From Chloroflexota bacterium (GTDB lineage: Bacteria; Chloroflexota; Chloroflexia; Thermomicrobiales; UBA6265): 33,469 nt of DNA. This document shows positions 7,723-16,159 of the stretch, one piece after another. Both the position numbers and the translations under genes were made by a program. Numbering within the stretch: position 1 is the stretch's first letter; every line of letters begins with the position of its first letter. The notes beneath the pieces are model-generated. The model searched no databases and was not told the DNA's origin. It saw only the letters and a list, made by a program, of their open reading frames with translations. The stretch lies in the NCBI GenBank assembly GCA_023415845.1, contig JAEZJB010000079.1:1-33469 (forward strand), written 5' to 3'.

Positions 7723-8890
7723 CGGCGGGCGTGCGCAGGCGATCGCGGCTGGTGCTTGCCGCTGGCGCAGCTACTGGCAGGCGCACTTCGATCGCCGTGC
7801 CCTCACCAGGTACCGACTCGGCGCGCAGGTCGCCATTCAGCAACCGAACGAGACTCTGGACGATACTCAGACCCAGGCCCGCGCCGCCCTTCGCGCCAAT
7901 ATCCTCGCCCTGGTAATACCGATCGAAGACGCGAGCCAGTGTCTCGGGTGTCATCCCTTCGCCGGTGTCACGCACGGTCATCGACAACCATGGGGAATCG
8001 GCCGGACTCGATACTTCGACCATCACCAGTCCTCCGGCCGGGGTATGCCGAATCGCGTTGTGAATCAGGTTGCCTGCGATCTGGGAGATCCGCGTCGCAT
8101 CGCCCATCGCAAGGGTGTTTCCCGGCAGTACATTTGCGTGCACGCTGACCTTGCCGGTCTGCAGGGCATAGGGTCTCACCCGTTCGACTGCCTCGGTCAC
8201 GATCTGGGCGACGTCGACCGGCACCATGGTGACCGGCAGGACGCCCTCTTCGATGCGCGACGACGTGAACAGGTCCTCGATCAGGCGGGACAGGGTCACA
8301 AGTTCCTGGTCAATCGCCGCAAATGACTCTGCCGGTGGCAGACTCGCACCAGGACTGGCGTCCAGCTGCATATCCAGATGTCCGCGGATGACGGCAATCG
8401 GAGTCCGGAGATCGTGCGAGATATTGGCGACGAAGGCCTTGCGTTGGCGATCGGCCTTGTCCAGCGACGATGTCAGCGCGTTGAAGGTCGATGCAAACTC
8501 ACCCAGCTCGTCGTCAGTAATCGTCCGCACCTGGGTGGTGTAATCGCCACCGGTTACCGCCCCCACTCCGCGTCGAAGCTCTTCGATCTGCCGCAGGATC
8601 GGGCCCGAGACAACCCGGCTCGTAATCCTCGCCACCACCACGCCGCAGAGCGTGATCAGTCCGATCTGAACCAGCACGAACACGGTGATCCCGGCAAACT
8701 GCGGGACCAGCAACGGCAGGTCTGCGATCCGGTACCCAGCCCAAACCACAAGCAGGAATACGAGGAGGAAGAAACCGCCAACCGCGTAGACGAAGGTACT
8801 GGCAACCACGGCGACCAGATGCGAGGTGACGAGCCGCCTGCGGATCGACGCCCCCAGGAAGCGCGAGGGAGGCCGCTGGGCAGTGTTCAC
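7718..8890 (-). CDS. Membrane sensor histidine kinase
   Basis: 390 aa. Two TM helices (about residues 23-50 and 62-88) are joined by only about a dozen residues, so there is almost no external sensor domain and the signal is probably sensed in or at the membrane. A HAMP linker follows (about 90-145). The H box is ANISHDLRTPI with His159, then the N box NLIHNAIRHTP, G1 DTGEGM, and G2 GAGLGLSIV. This is an intact OmpR-partner type kinase. Its start overlaps the response regulator stop by 4 bp. The small membrane peptide upstream in the same operon (9627-9788) is a candidate regulatory partner (inference). Confidence 0.95.
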   Translation of the reverse strand: MNTAQRPPSRFLGASIRRRLVTSHLVAVVASTFVYAVGGFFLLVFLLVVWAGYRIADLPLLVPQFAGITVFVLVQIGLITLCGVVVARITSRVVSGPILRQIEELRRGVGAVTGGDYTTQVRTITDDELGEFASTFNALTSSLDKADRQRKAFVANISHDLRTPIAVIRGHLDMQLDASPGASLPPAESFAAIDQELVTLSRLIEDLFTSSRIEEGVLPVTMVPVDVAQIVTEAVERVRPYALQTGKVSVHANVLPGNTLAMGDATRISQIAGNLIHNAIRHTPAGGLVMVEVSSPADSPWLSMTVRDTGEGMTPETLARVFDRYYQGEDIGAKGGAGLGLSIVQSLVRLLNGDLRAESVPGEGTAIEVRLPVAAPAASTSRDRLRTPAA

Positions 8891-9585
8891 GTTCGGCTCC
8901 GCAGGGAATACCGGTAGCCCACACCCCAGACCGTCTCGATGGATTGCCCGCCAGGACCGAGCTTCTTTCGCAACCGCTGGATGTGGCTGTCTACCGTTCG
9001 GTCGAAGACTACCGATTCATCGCCCCAGACCTCTTCGAGGAGGAACTCGCGGCTGAAGACCCGGCCCGGATTCGCCGCAAGGAGTCGCAGCAACGAAAAC
9101 TCCGTCGCGGTGAGGGTGACCTCCTGACCATCGACCGCGACCGTGTGCGCGCTGACGTCAACGGTCAGTCCCGGATGCGAAATAATCTCAACCGCCTGCT
9201 CGGTAGAGGAAAACTGGCGGATGCGTTCGGCCCGCCGAAGGATGGCTCCGACTCTCGCCTGCAGTTCGCGCATCGAGAATGGCTTCGTCAGGTAGTCGTC
9301 GGCACCGAGTTCCAACCCGAGCACCTTGTCGAGTTCGGTTGAGCGCGCCGTCAGCATCAGGATGGGAACCGACGACACCTGCCGCACGCGCCGCAGCACC
9401 TCGATACCATCGAATCCCGGCAGCATCACGTCCAGCAGGATGATGTCCGGATCGACCCGGGCCGCTAGTTCCACTGCCTGGGGACCATCGCCTGCCAGCG
9501 AGACGGTGTGTCCCGCAGCCTCCATCTCCCGCGTCACCAGCGAGGCCAACTCTGCCTCGTCTTCAACTACCAGTACGTGCGCCAC
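8887..9585 (-). CDS. OmpR/PhoB-family response regulator
   Basis: 232 aa. The receiver domain has the acidic pair Glu8/Asp9, phosphoacceptor Asp52 (IILLDVMLPGFDG), Thr79 and Lys101 (LTKPF). The C-terminal winged helix (about 135-230) has LTATEFSLLRLLAANPGRVFS and the VDSHIQRLRKKLG recognition region. It is paired with the sensor kinase through a 4-bp overlap. The 41-bp gap to the small membrane ORF upstream fits one transcript. The targets are not known; the adjacent wall-related genes (autolysin, SH3b kinase) are plausible candidates. Confidence 0.96.
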   Translation of the reverse strand: MAHVLVVEDEAELASLVTREMEAAGHTVSLAGDGPQAVELAARVDPDIILLDVMLPGFDGIEVLRRVRQVSSVPILMLTARSTELDKVLGLELGADDYLTKPFSMRELQARVGAILRRAERIRQFSSTEQAVEIISHPGLTVDVSAHTVAVDGQEVTLTATEFSLLRLLAANPGRVFSREFLLEEVWGDESVVFDRTVDSHIQRLRKKLGPGGQSIETVWGVGYRYSLRSRT

Positions 9586-9626
9586 GGATTCTCCTGAACA
9601 TCCTTCTGCGGGGGATACATGACGTG

Positions 9627-9788
9627 CTACGCGGCATCCGGAACGTCAATCGCCTTTCCGCCCTCGATCACGCGAAGCTGAGGAGGAGTTGCTGCTGGAG
9701 CCGATTCCTCCAGCAGGAGCGGGGCGAACGCGAGTACCGCAAACACGATCACCACGAGACCAATAATTCCTGAAAGTACCAGACTCAT
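9627..9788 (-). CDS. Small single-pass membrane protein (53 aa)
   Basis: A 53-codon ORF on the minus strand. It begins MSLVLSGIIGLVVIVFAVLA, giving one TM helix at about residues 2-25. A short Pro/Ala stretch (ESAPAATPPQ) follows, then the tail LRVIEGGKAIDVPDAA. AAAGGA lies 8-10 nt upstream of the ATG. The stop is 41 bp before the response regulator start, and the gene is in the same direction, so it probably leads the operon. I do not recognise a family. It could be a small regulator or sensor subunit of the two-component pair, or an unrelated membrane peptide. The good ribosome site, the clean TM helix and the operon position support real coding. Confidence 0.6.
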   Translation of the reverse strand: MSLVLSGIIGLVVIVFAVLAFAPLLLEESAPAATPPQLRVIEGGKAIDVPDAA

Positions 9789-9871
9789 TCCAGTGTGTCC
9801 TTTCGCAACCAGCGCGCAGCGTCCGTCGATCCGCTCCGGTCACGCTCATCTGGAATCAGTCTGGCGACACG

Positions 9872-9902
9872 ATGTTACACAGCACCGGGAAGCTGATGGC
9901 AA
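9872..9902 (-). promoter_or_regulatory. Possible promoter of the small-protein/two-component operon
   Basis: On the minus strand TTGCCA (9897-9902) and TAACAT (9872-9877) are 19 bp apart. The spacing is long and the match only fair. It lies in the 154-bp gap upstream of the 53-aa ORF, which otherwise shows nothing coding. Confidence 0.25.
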
Positions 9903-9942
9903 TCGCGTGAAAAAGTATGGAGAAATTGTGGCGACGCCTGGC

Positions 9943-11337
9943 TCAGGGCAACAACCCGCCCAGCGAGGTCACCTCTTCCCGAATCTCGTCGGGCATCGTC
10001 ACCAGGCGCATCAGGCTGGTCTGGTCAAGAAATTCGCCCGATACCCAGCCGCTTTGACCCTCCACGCGCACTGGCCACCAGGTGATCCCCTCACTTTCGG
10101 TCGGCAATCCCGTGATCGACACCTCATTCCTCGCGCTCAGCGTGGTCCGGATCGGCGCATCCGTCGATGGATTCTCCCGCAGGTTGAGTCCATCGGAAAT
10201 CACTTTGCTTTGTGTCCACGGCAGAGTGTCGATCGCCAGTTCCATCAACCCATTCGAGACGACGGGCACGTTCAGCAGCAGGATCGCTGCCAAGACGGCG
10301 AGGGGGATCATCAATCGACGAGATAATCGCAGGGGCAATGTTGCGCACCACCTTATTAGCCACACGAATACTCTTCCAAACCACCGCATGATGGAGTCGA
10401 AAGCGCCCGGTCCGACCGCTTTCGCCGGAGGCTCGACAGGCGTCCGCCGAGGCGGAACCGGCGACACGACCACAGTCTGACTTCGGCGGCGTCGCCCCTG
10501 GCCCCGATCGATGGCGTCCAGCATCGCCCCCGCCGAAGCGAAGCGATGGTCGGGCTCCTTGGCCAGCGCCCGGTCGAGCACATCGTCGGCCCAGGGCGGA
10601 AGCTCGCTGCGGAACGTCGATGGCGGGGGCGCATCATCATAGCGGTGAGCGTCCAGCAGGTATGCGTGCTCCGCCTCCCCTGTCAGCCCTTCAGCGACAA
10701 ACGGAGGTCTGCCGGTAAGCATTTCGAACAGCACACAACCAAGGGCATAAACATCCGTTCTCGCATCCACCGGCAGCTGGTCGATTTGCTCGGGCGCAAT
10801 GTACGCAGCCGTTCCCAGCCGATCGATTTGCCGGTCGGCGAACTCGTGGGCGAGACCCAGATCGATCAACTTCACACGATTCCGCGTGGTAATCATGATG
10901 TTCTGGGGTTTGACATCGAGATGCACGATCTGGAACTGATGCAAATGATCGAGGCCTGCCACCGCTCCCCGTGTTAGTCGAATCGCCTCTGCCACGGACA
11001 GCGGAGATCGCTCGGCGAGCAAGAGTTTCAGGTTGTTTCCGTCCACGTATTCGAGGAAAAGCCACCCTTCGGTGTCAGCGATCGAGCGCACCACATTGGA
11101 GTGGTCCGCGATCGAGCTCATCCGTTGCTCGCGCTCGAACCTTCGGATCGCCTCCGGGTCATTGGCGAGTTCAGGCCGGAGGCGCTTGGCGGCAATTGGG
11201 TCACCGGACACGAGGTCACGCCCGGCGTAGACGAGCGAGATCCCGCCAGCACCCAGGGGTTCATCGAGCCGCACCTCGAATCGGTCCTCGATCAGGAGTG
11301 GAGTCGCTATTGGTTGGGCAACGGTCGTCTTGGCCAT
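9943..11337 (-). CDS. Membrane Ser/Thr protein kinase with extracytoplasmic SH3b domain
   Basis: 464 aa from the chosen ATG. The Hanks-type kinase domain spans about residues 20-275: Gly-rich LGAGGISLVY, Lys51 in IAAKRL, catalytic loop HLDVKPQN (Asp141, Asn146), DLG at 159-161, and the APEQ motif. It is a non-RD kinase because Leu replaces the usual Arg before the catalytic Asp. A juxtamembrane Pro/Arg-rich linker leads to one TM helix (about 342-360). Outside the membrane is an SH3b domain (about 378-440) with SDGLNLRENPSTDAP and GWVSGEFL. The frame is open 31 codons further to a GTG at 11430, but a promoter-like box lies inside that stretch, favouring the ATG at 11337. The ligand may be peptidoglycan, as with PASTA kinases (inference). 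Confidence 0.9.
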   Translation of the reverse strand: MAKTTVAQPIATPLLIEDRFEVRLDEPLGAGGISLVYAGRDLVSGDPIAAKRLRPELANDPEAIRRFEREQRMSSIADHSNVVRSIADTEGWLFLEYVDGNNLKLLLAERSPLSVAEAIRLTRGAVAGLDHLHQFQIVHLDVKPQNIMITTRNRVKLIDLGLAHEFADRQIDRLGTAAYIAPEQIDQLPVDARTDVYALGCVLFEMLTGRPPFVAEGLTGEAEHAYLLDAHRYDDAPPPSTFRSELPPWADDVLDRALAKEPDHRFASAGAMLDAIDRGQGRRRRSQTVVVSPVPPRRTPVEPPAKAVGPGAFDSIMRWFGRVFVWLIRWCATLPLRLSRRLMIPLAVLAAILLLNVPVVSNGLMELAIDTLPWTQSKVISDGLNLRENPSTDAPIRTTLSARNEVSITGLPTESEGITWWPVRVEGQSGWVSGEFLDQTSLMRLVTMPDEIREEVTSLGGLLP

Positions 11338-11410
11338 TGATCGGTCCGGGGATTCCCTGAATGCCACACGGCGCTCGCTGCCTTCGCGGTCGCTCGTATG
11401 TTCTGTTCGT

Positions 11411-11419
11411 ACTCTAGCA
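11411..11419 (-). promoter_or_regulatory. Extended -10 box upstream of the Ser/Thr kinase gene
   Basis: TGC-TAGAGT on the minus strand, a TGn-extended -10 element with no good -35. Transcription would begin near 11404, inside the longer possible ORF, which supports the downstream ATG at 11337. Confidence 0.35.
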
Positions 11420-11529
11420 GAGTCGCCCACCGCGACCGGGAAGCGCTGTCACCCACCTCCAGCGTCACGCCGATCGTCACGAATGCTGGTCAGCATTACT
11501 ACAGGTGCGGATCTTCTCCCGCTTGTGCG

Positions 11530-11558
11530 TTGCTCAGTCTCATCCCGACGGCTATGAT
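11530..11558 (+). promoter_or_regulatory. Promoter of the isomerase/dehydrogenase operon
   Basis: TTGCTC (11530-11535) and TATGAT (11553-11558) are separated by exactly 17 bp. The start would be near 11565, with AAAGGA and the ATG at 11599 following. Confidence 0.55.
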
Positions 11559-11598
11559 GCCCGCAAGTCAGCTATTCGACGCAGTGAAAGGACTTCGC

Positions 11599-12561
11599 AT
11601 GAAGATTGGTGTCTTTACCGTGCTCTTCGCCAATCGCCCGTTCGAAGAAGCGCTCGACTATATCGCTGCTGCCGGTGTTGAGGCTGTTGAAATCGGGACC
11701 GGGGGCGCACCCGGCAACGCCCACTGTGACGTCGATGCGTTGCTGGACAACGCGGCGGCCCAGCGCGACTACCTCAATCTGATCACGAGCCGTGGATTGG
11801 AGATCAGTGCCCTCTCCTGCCACGGAAATCCCCTGCATCCCAACAAGGAGATGGCCCGCAAGGACGATGAGGCCTATCGGAAGACGGTGCGCCTTGCGTC
11901 GCAACTCGGTGTCCAGAACGTCATCACGTTCTCCGGCTGCCCGGGCGATTCCGAGTCCGCGAGGTACCCAAACTGGGTGACCTGTCCCTGGCCGACCGAC
12001 TACGCCGACCTCCTCGAATGGCAGTGGAATGAGGTCGCGACGCCGTACTGGAAGGACGCCTCGGCGTTCGCTGCCAACAACGGCGTACGGGTGGCAATCG
12101 AACTCCACCCCGGCTTCCTTGGGTATCACACCGAGTCGTTCTGGCGTCTCCGCGACATCGGCGGCGAGACGATCGGCGTCAACTTCGACCCGTCCCATCT
12201 ATTCTGGCAGGGCATGGACCCGCTGGTCTGCGCGCGGGAGCTGAAGGACGCCATCTTCCACGTCCACATGAAGGACACCTGGCTCGACCAGCCCAACATC
12301 AGGCGCAATGGCGTGCTTGATACCAAGCAGTACACCGACGAAGTGCACCGATCGTGGATCTTCCGGACCGTGGGATATGGACACGGGCAGGAGTGGTGGC
12401 GGTCGTTTGTATCGGAACTCCGCCTGGCCGGGTATGATGGCGTGCTCTCCATCGAGCATGAGGATTCGTTGATGAGCATCAACGAAGGCTTCACCCGTGC
12501 GGTCGAGTTCCTGAAGGAAGTCGTCATTCGCGAAACTCCCGGCGAGGCCTGGTGGGTGTAG
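11599..12561 (+). CDS. Sugar phosphate isomerase/epimerase (xylose isomerase-like TIM barrel)
   Basis: 320 aa. It has the AP endonuclease 2/xylose isomerase-like barrel and would interconvert a sugar or polyol derivative using a divalent metal. Expected metal ligands are visible as Glu in VAIELHPG, Asp/His in NFDPSHL, His in FHVHMKDTW and Glu in LSIEHED. SCHGNPLHPN is a further family segment. The frame extends upstream to 11398, but AAAGGA sits 8 nt before the ATG at 11599 and the fold starts at MKIGVFTVL. It is followed 49 bp later by a Gfo/Idh/MocA dehydrogenase, the usual partner in inositol- or sugar-acid-type catabolic pathways. The exact substrate is not readable. Confidence 0.92.
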   Translation: MKIGVFTVLFANRPFEEALDYIAAAGVEAVEIGTGGAPGNAHCDVDALLDNAAAQRDYLNLITSRGLEISALSCHGNPLHPNKEMARKDDEAYRKTVRLASQLGVQNVITFSGCPGDSESARYPNWVTCPWPTDYADLLEWQWNEVATPYWKDASAFAANNGVRVAIELHPGFLGYHTESFWRLRDIGGETIGVNFDPSHLFWQGMDPLVCARELKDAIFHVHMKDTWLDQPNIRRNGVLDTKQYTDEVHRSWIFRTVGYGHGQEWWRSFVSELRLAGYDGVLSIEHEDSLMSINEGFTRAVEFLKEVVIRETPGEAWWV

Positions 12562-12610
12562 CACCGTTCGGCGGGCCAAAGCACGCGGAAATCATTGAAA
12601 GGAATCATCT

Positions 12611-13780
12611 ATGAGTGAGATTGGTGTTGGGCTGGTCGGTTACAAGTTCATGGGCCGCGCCCACTCGAACGCCTATCGGCAGGTTGCCCACTTTTTCGAC
12701 GTCGATCCGGTCCCGGTGATGCGCGCAATTTGTGGGCGAGACGAAGAGGCGACCAAACGAGCCGCCGCGCAGCTTGGCTGGGAGAGCTACGAAACCGACT
12801 ACCACAAGCTGGTTGCACGCGATGACATCGGTCTCGTCGATGTCTCCACGCCCGGCTACACGCACCACGATGTGGTGATCGCCGCACTGGAGGCCGGCAA
12901 GCACGTCCTGTGCGAAAAGCCACTCGCCAATACACTGTCCGAAGCGCGTGACATGCTGCTGGCCGCCCGCAAGGCCGGCACCATCAACATGATCAATTTC
13001 AACTATCGTCGGGTTCCGGCTGTGGCACTCGCCAGGCAGCTGATCGAGTCCGGCAAGCTCGGGCAGATCCGACACTGGCGAGCCGTCTACCTGCAGGGGT
13101 GGCTGGTCAACGAAAATGCTCCCCTCACGTGGCGCATGAACAAGGATCTGGCCGGGTCCGGCGCATTGGGCGACATCGGGGCGCACATCCTCGACCTCTC
13201 CCACTACCTGGTCGGCAACGTGACCGAGGTCGTTGGCACGCTCGACACCTTCGTCAAGCAGCGGCCTGTCGAGGTCCAGAATTCTGGTGGTTCGGGGTTG
13301 AGCTGGCAGGCGGGTTCGGAGCTCGGCGACGTCACCGTCGACGATTCGACAACGTTCCTTGCCAGGTTCGACAACGGTGCCACAGGCACCTTTGAAGCGA
13401 CTCGCATGGCAACGGGTCGGCAGAACTACAACAGCTTCGAGATCAATGGCTCCCTGGGCAGCATCGTCTTCAACCTCGAGCGCCTCAACGAGTTGCAGGT
13501 CTTTTTCCGCGACGATGAAGACGGCGTCCAGGGCTTCCGCACCATCAATGTCACGTCAGGCGCCGATCCCTATACGGCAGCATGGTGGCCGGCTGGGCAC
13601 ATCATTGGCTGGGAGCACACGCACGTCCATGTGGTGAAGGACCTGCTCGACGGCATCCGTACCGGCGTGAATCCATACCCCTCATTCGAGGACGGATACC
13701 GCAACCAGGCGGTGCTGGAAGCAGTCATTCGCAGCACCGAGACGCGCACCTGGGAAAAGCCGGAACCACTCCCCGCCTGA
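12611..13780 (+). CDS. Gfo/Idh/MocA family NAD(P)-dependent oxidoreductase
   Basis: 389 aa. The Rossmann start is VGLVGYKFMGRAHSNAY. The conserved nucleotide and catalytic segment is GKHVLCEKPLANT with the Lys of EKP, and GDIGAHILDLSHYLVG supplies the catalytic His region of the C-terminal domain. It would oxidise or reduce a sugar, inositol or related alcohol. AAAGGA lies 7 nt before the ATG. With the isomerase upstream it forms a two-gene catabolic operon; no dedicated transporter or regulator lies beside it, though a sugar ABC transporter is found at 20833. Confidence 0.93.
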   Translation: MSEIGVGLVGYKFMGRAHSNAYRQVAHFFDVDPVPVMRAICGRDEEATKRAAAQLGWESYETDYHKLVARDDIGLVDVSTPGYTHHDVVIAALEAGKHVLCEKPLANTLSEARDMLLAARKAGTINMINFNYRRVPAVALARQLIESGKLGQIRHWRAVYLQGWLVNENAPLTWRMNKDLAGSGALGDIGAHILDLSHYLVGNVTEVVGTLDTFVKQRPVEVQNSGGSGLSWQAGSELGDVTVDDSTTFLARFDNGATGTFEATRMATGRQNYNSFEINGSLGSIVFNLERLNELQVFFRDDEDGVQGFRTINVTSGADPYTAAWWPAGHIIGWEHTHVHVVKDLLDGIRTGVNPYPSFEDGYRNQAVLEAVIRSTETRTWEKPEPLPA

Positions 13781-13813
13781 CATTGAGCTGGCCAGGAAAC
13801 TGGTATCCGAAAG

Positions 13814-13843
13814 AACGGGCGGCATCGAAGGATGGCGCCCGTT
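13814..13843. terminator. Hairpin terminator between convergent genes
   Basis: AACGGGCG (13814-13821) pairs perfectly with CGCCCGTT (13836-13843). Inside, CATC pairs with GATG around a GAAG tetraloop, with one G-G mismatch. It lies between the dehydrogenase (stop 13780) and the kinase-like gene (stop 13868, opposite strand). Confidence 0.65.
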
Positions 13844-13867
13844 ATTCCGGTTCATCCAGACGCGACC

Positions 13868-16159
13868 CTACGACCTTGCCCGGCGGCGATTACGCCGAGC
13901 CTCTTCTACCCGAGACTGCTCATCATCAGTCAACAGGGCAGCTGCCCGATGCGGATCGGGATCGACTGCGGCGAGAATGGCAATGTCGTTGTCGCGAGCA
14001 AGGGCGGCTCGAATGCGGCGCAGGTGGGCAAACCGCACCACCTGCGTCTCCATCTCATTCACGCGTTCCGGGCCACCAAGTCGGGGATCCTGCTCCAGTC
14101 CAAGGGCTCGAATGGTCGGAAGCAAGTGCGCCAGGCGTGCATGGTCTGGTGGCTGGGCGTCAGCCGCAGCGATGAGGTCCTCGATCACCGAAACTCGCTC
14201 AACCACCTGCTGGATACGGTCCCACAACGATCGGTCCTCGATCCTCGCGCCAATCCGCTCAACCGCATTCAGCGCCGAAATCACCGCTCCGTCATCGTTG
14301 CTGTCCAGCGCAGCGGTGAGCACGTCGAGCGCCTTTCGCCCCTCGATCGAGCGGAGCATTCGCCGCCGTTCACCAGCGCTCAAACGTTCGATCGCCCCGT
14401 AGGGCGGGTCGATCAGGAGTTCGCTGAGCCGATCCGGGTTTCTCCGTTTGAGCGCAGCCCGTGCCTCGCTCAGCCAGGCGATCCGCTCGCGCGCCAACTG
14501 GACCCGATCGAACAGGTCGAGCAGTTCCGGGTCCCCTTCATCAAACAACTCGGCGTCCCACGCCTCCAGGATCAGGCGATCGTCGTCGGTCTCGAATGCG
14601 CGGCGTAACGCGGGCTTCTCAAGTGATTGAAGCACCGTGCGCAACGTGGCTCGATCCGTGTCGCCAAGCACCACCAGCCTCCCCGAGACGGCGAGGTCCG
14701 CCAATGCATGTTCGTCGTTCGCTGCCAACGCCGCTTCCAGGGCCGACTTTACTTCCAGACGCTCCTGCGCTGTGCGAGCCAGCGCCCGGGCCTGTCCCGT
14801 CATCGGGACGAGACGTTGTTCCCATTCGTCGCCGATCGCGACAACCCCGGCGTCTCGACCGGCCTCTGCCTCGGCCTGGAGACGTCGCTGGTATCCGGCG
14901 GCGATCAAGTCCTCCACATCGGCCCGCAGCAGCATCGCACGCGGATCATCAGCCAGTTCCGACCAGAGGCGAATGACTTCGGCTTCGTTCCCCTCTTCCA
15001 ACGCTAACTGGAGCTCGCTGATGTGGTGACTGGGATCAGCCGGCCGAATGGGTTCAGGAGGCACCTCCACCGGACGCCACATCCGATCCCACAAGTCGTC
15101 GGTTGCGTTTTGAGCAGGCGTTGACGGGGCCACGGCAGGCGACGTCCATGACGTTGTCACCTCATCCTCTGCTGGCGCTCCCCAGGCAGTCTGCGGCTTC
15201 CCCCAGGTCGAGAATGTTTGCGGCTGGGTCAGTGCTGAAGGGACGCGGAGGTTCGGCACGACGTGCAGGGCATCGACCAACTCGGATCGGCCGCCGGTGA
15301 GAGCTGCTTCAAGCCCGTCCAGCAAACGTTGAGTCAACGGTCGGGCGTGATGACGGGCTTCGGCCAGGGCCAGCGACCGATGCGGATCCTGCAGGTCATA
15401 CGCACTGAACAGCAACGTTCCGTCGGGCCGATGCGGCGCGTCGCCGAAGCGCGCCCTCAATCCGGGATTGTCGGCAATCGCACGCAGCGAAGCCTGCATC
15501 ACCAGCATCGCGAAGCTGTCTCGCTCGATGGCATCTTCTTCGAACTGCTTCACCGTGTATCCGGCATGTCCGCCGGGACCAGGCCCGAATGGAGCCCCGG
15601 TCCAGGTTGCGCTGTCGAGATCCACCAGCACGACCTGGCCATCGGTGCGCACCATCACGTTCTGAGCGGTCAGATCACCGTGAATAAACCCGATCGGTTC
15701 CAGATCGTTCCACATCTGAACCAGACCAGTCGCGAGGGCGCCGATCACATCGGCATTGCCAGCCCGTGCGGCGCGATCGATCGCGCTCAGCAACGTCGGC
15801 CCACCAATCCATTCCATGAGCTGGGCGGCCCGCGCGCTCGGCACGAGATCCCGGATCGGTCCCGAGGTCGCCGACAGCCGGCGGATGCCGAGAGGCAGTC
15901 TCCGCACACCCTCCACGACCTGCATCGACGCTATGGCACTGTAACGTACACTCCAGTCGCCAGCCTCCGGGCCGGATGCTAGGATACGAAGTGCAACAGT
16001 CCGCCCATTGTGTTGTTTCATCTGGGCGACGAGTGCATTGCTCCCCGCAACCACCCGTGCGCGACCCGCTGAGTCCCGTACCGGAGTAAGGCCCAACGCC
16101 TCCAGCGCAGGCACACGTGGTTGTTCCAGAACGTTCTGCAGGTCAGCGAGTGTACGCAT
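13868..16159 (-). CDS. Atypical kinase-like protein with long helical C-terminal region
   Basis: 763 aa. The N-terminal part (about residues 30-300) is a protein-kinase-fold domain. The N-lobe strand VALRIL has Arg58 where a kinase normally has the ATP Lys. The catalytic loop is FIHGDLTAQNVMV (Asp162, Asn167), and DLD (180-182) stands at the DFG position. The later LLFSAYDLQDPHRS segment is typical of a family often annotated only as kinase-domain protein, whose members characteristically carry an ALR strand. A Pro/Trp-rich linker (about 325-390) leads to a roughly 370-residue, Leu/Ala/Glu/Arg-rich all-helical region that looks like solenoid repeats. No TM helix is seen, so it is cytoplasmic. 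It is divergent from a two-gene membrane unit across 142 bp, which suggests a functional link. Confidence 0.8.
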   Translation of the reverse strand: MRTLADLQNVLEQPRVPALEALGLTPVRDSAGRARVVAGSNALVAQMKQHNGRTVALRILASGPEAGDWSVRYSAIASMQVVEGVRRLPLGIRRLSATSGPIRDLVPSARAAQLMEWIGGPTLLSAIDRAARAGNADVIGALATGLVQMWNDLEPIGFIHGDLTAQNVMVRTDGQVVLVDLDSATWTGAPFGPGPGGHAGYTVKQFEEDAIERDSFAMLVMQASLRAIADNPGLRARFGDAPHRPDGTLLFSAYDLQDPHRSLALAEARHHARPLTQRLLDGLEAALTGGRSELVDALHVVPNLRVPSALTQPQTFSTWGKPQTAWGAPAEDEVTTSWTSPAVAPSTPAQNATDDLWDRMWRPVEVPPEPIRPADPSHHISELQLALEEGNEAEVIRLWSELADDPRAMLLRADVEDLIAAGYQRRLQAEAEAGRDAGVVAIGDEWEQRLVPMTGQARALARTAQERLEVKSALEAALAANDEHALADLAVSGRLVVLGDTDRATLRTVLQSLEKPALRRAFETDDDRLILEAWDAELFDEGDPELLDLFDRVQLARERIAWLSEARAALKRRNPDRLSELLIDPPYGAIERLSAGERRRMLRSIEGRKALDVLTAALDSNDDGAVISALNAVERIGARIEDRSLWDRIQQVVERVSVIEDLIAAADAQPPDHARLAHLLPTIRALGLEQDPRLGGPERVNEMETQVVRFAHLRRIRAALARDNDIAILAAVDPDPHRAAALLTDDEQSRVEEARRNRRRARS

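Noticed and set aside
9646..9849. 67-aa minus-strand ORF
   Set aside because: It overlaps the 53-aa membrane ORF in another frame, has an Arg/Gly/Ser-rich composition and no ribosome site; the 53-aa frame is better supported.
11398..11598. Extended start of the sugar isomerase at 11398
   Set aside because: The extra 67 residues do not resemble the family, and the promoter and AAAGGA site lie inside this stretch.
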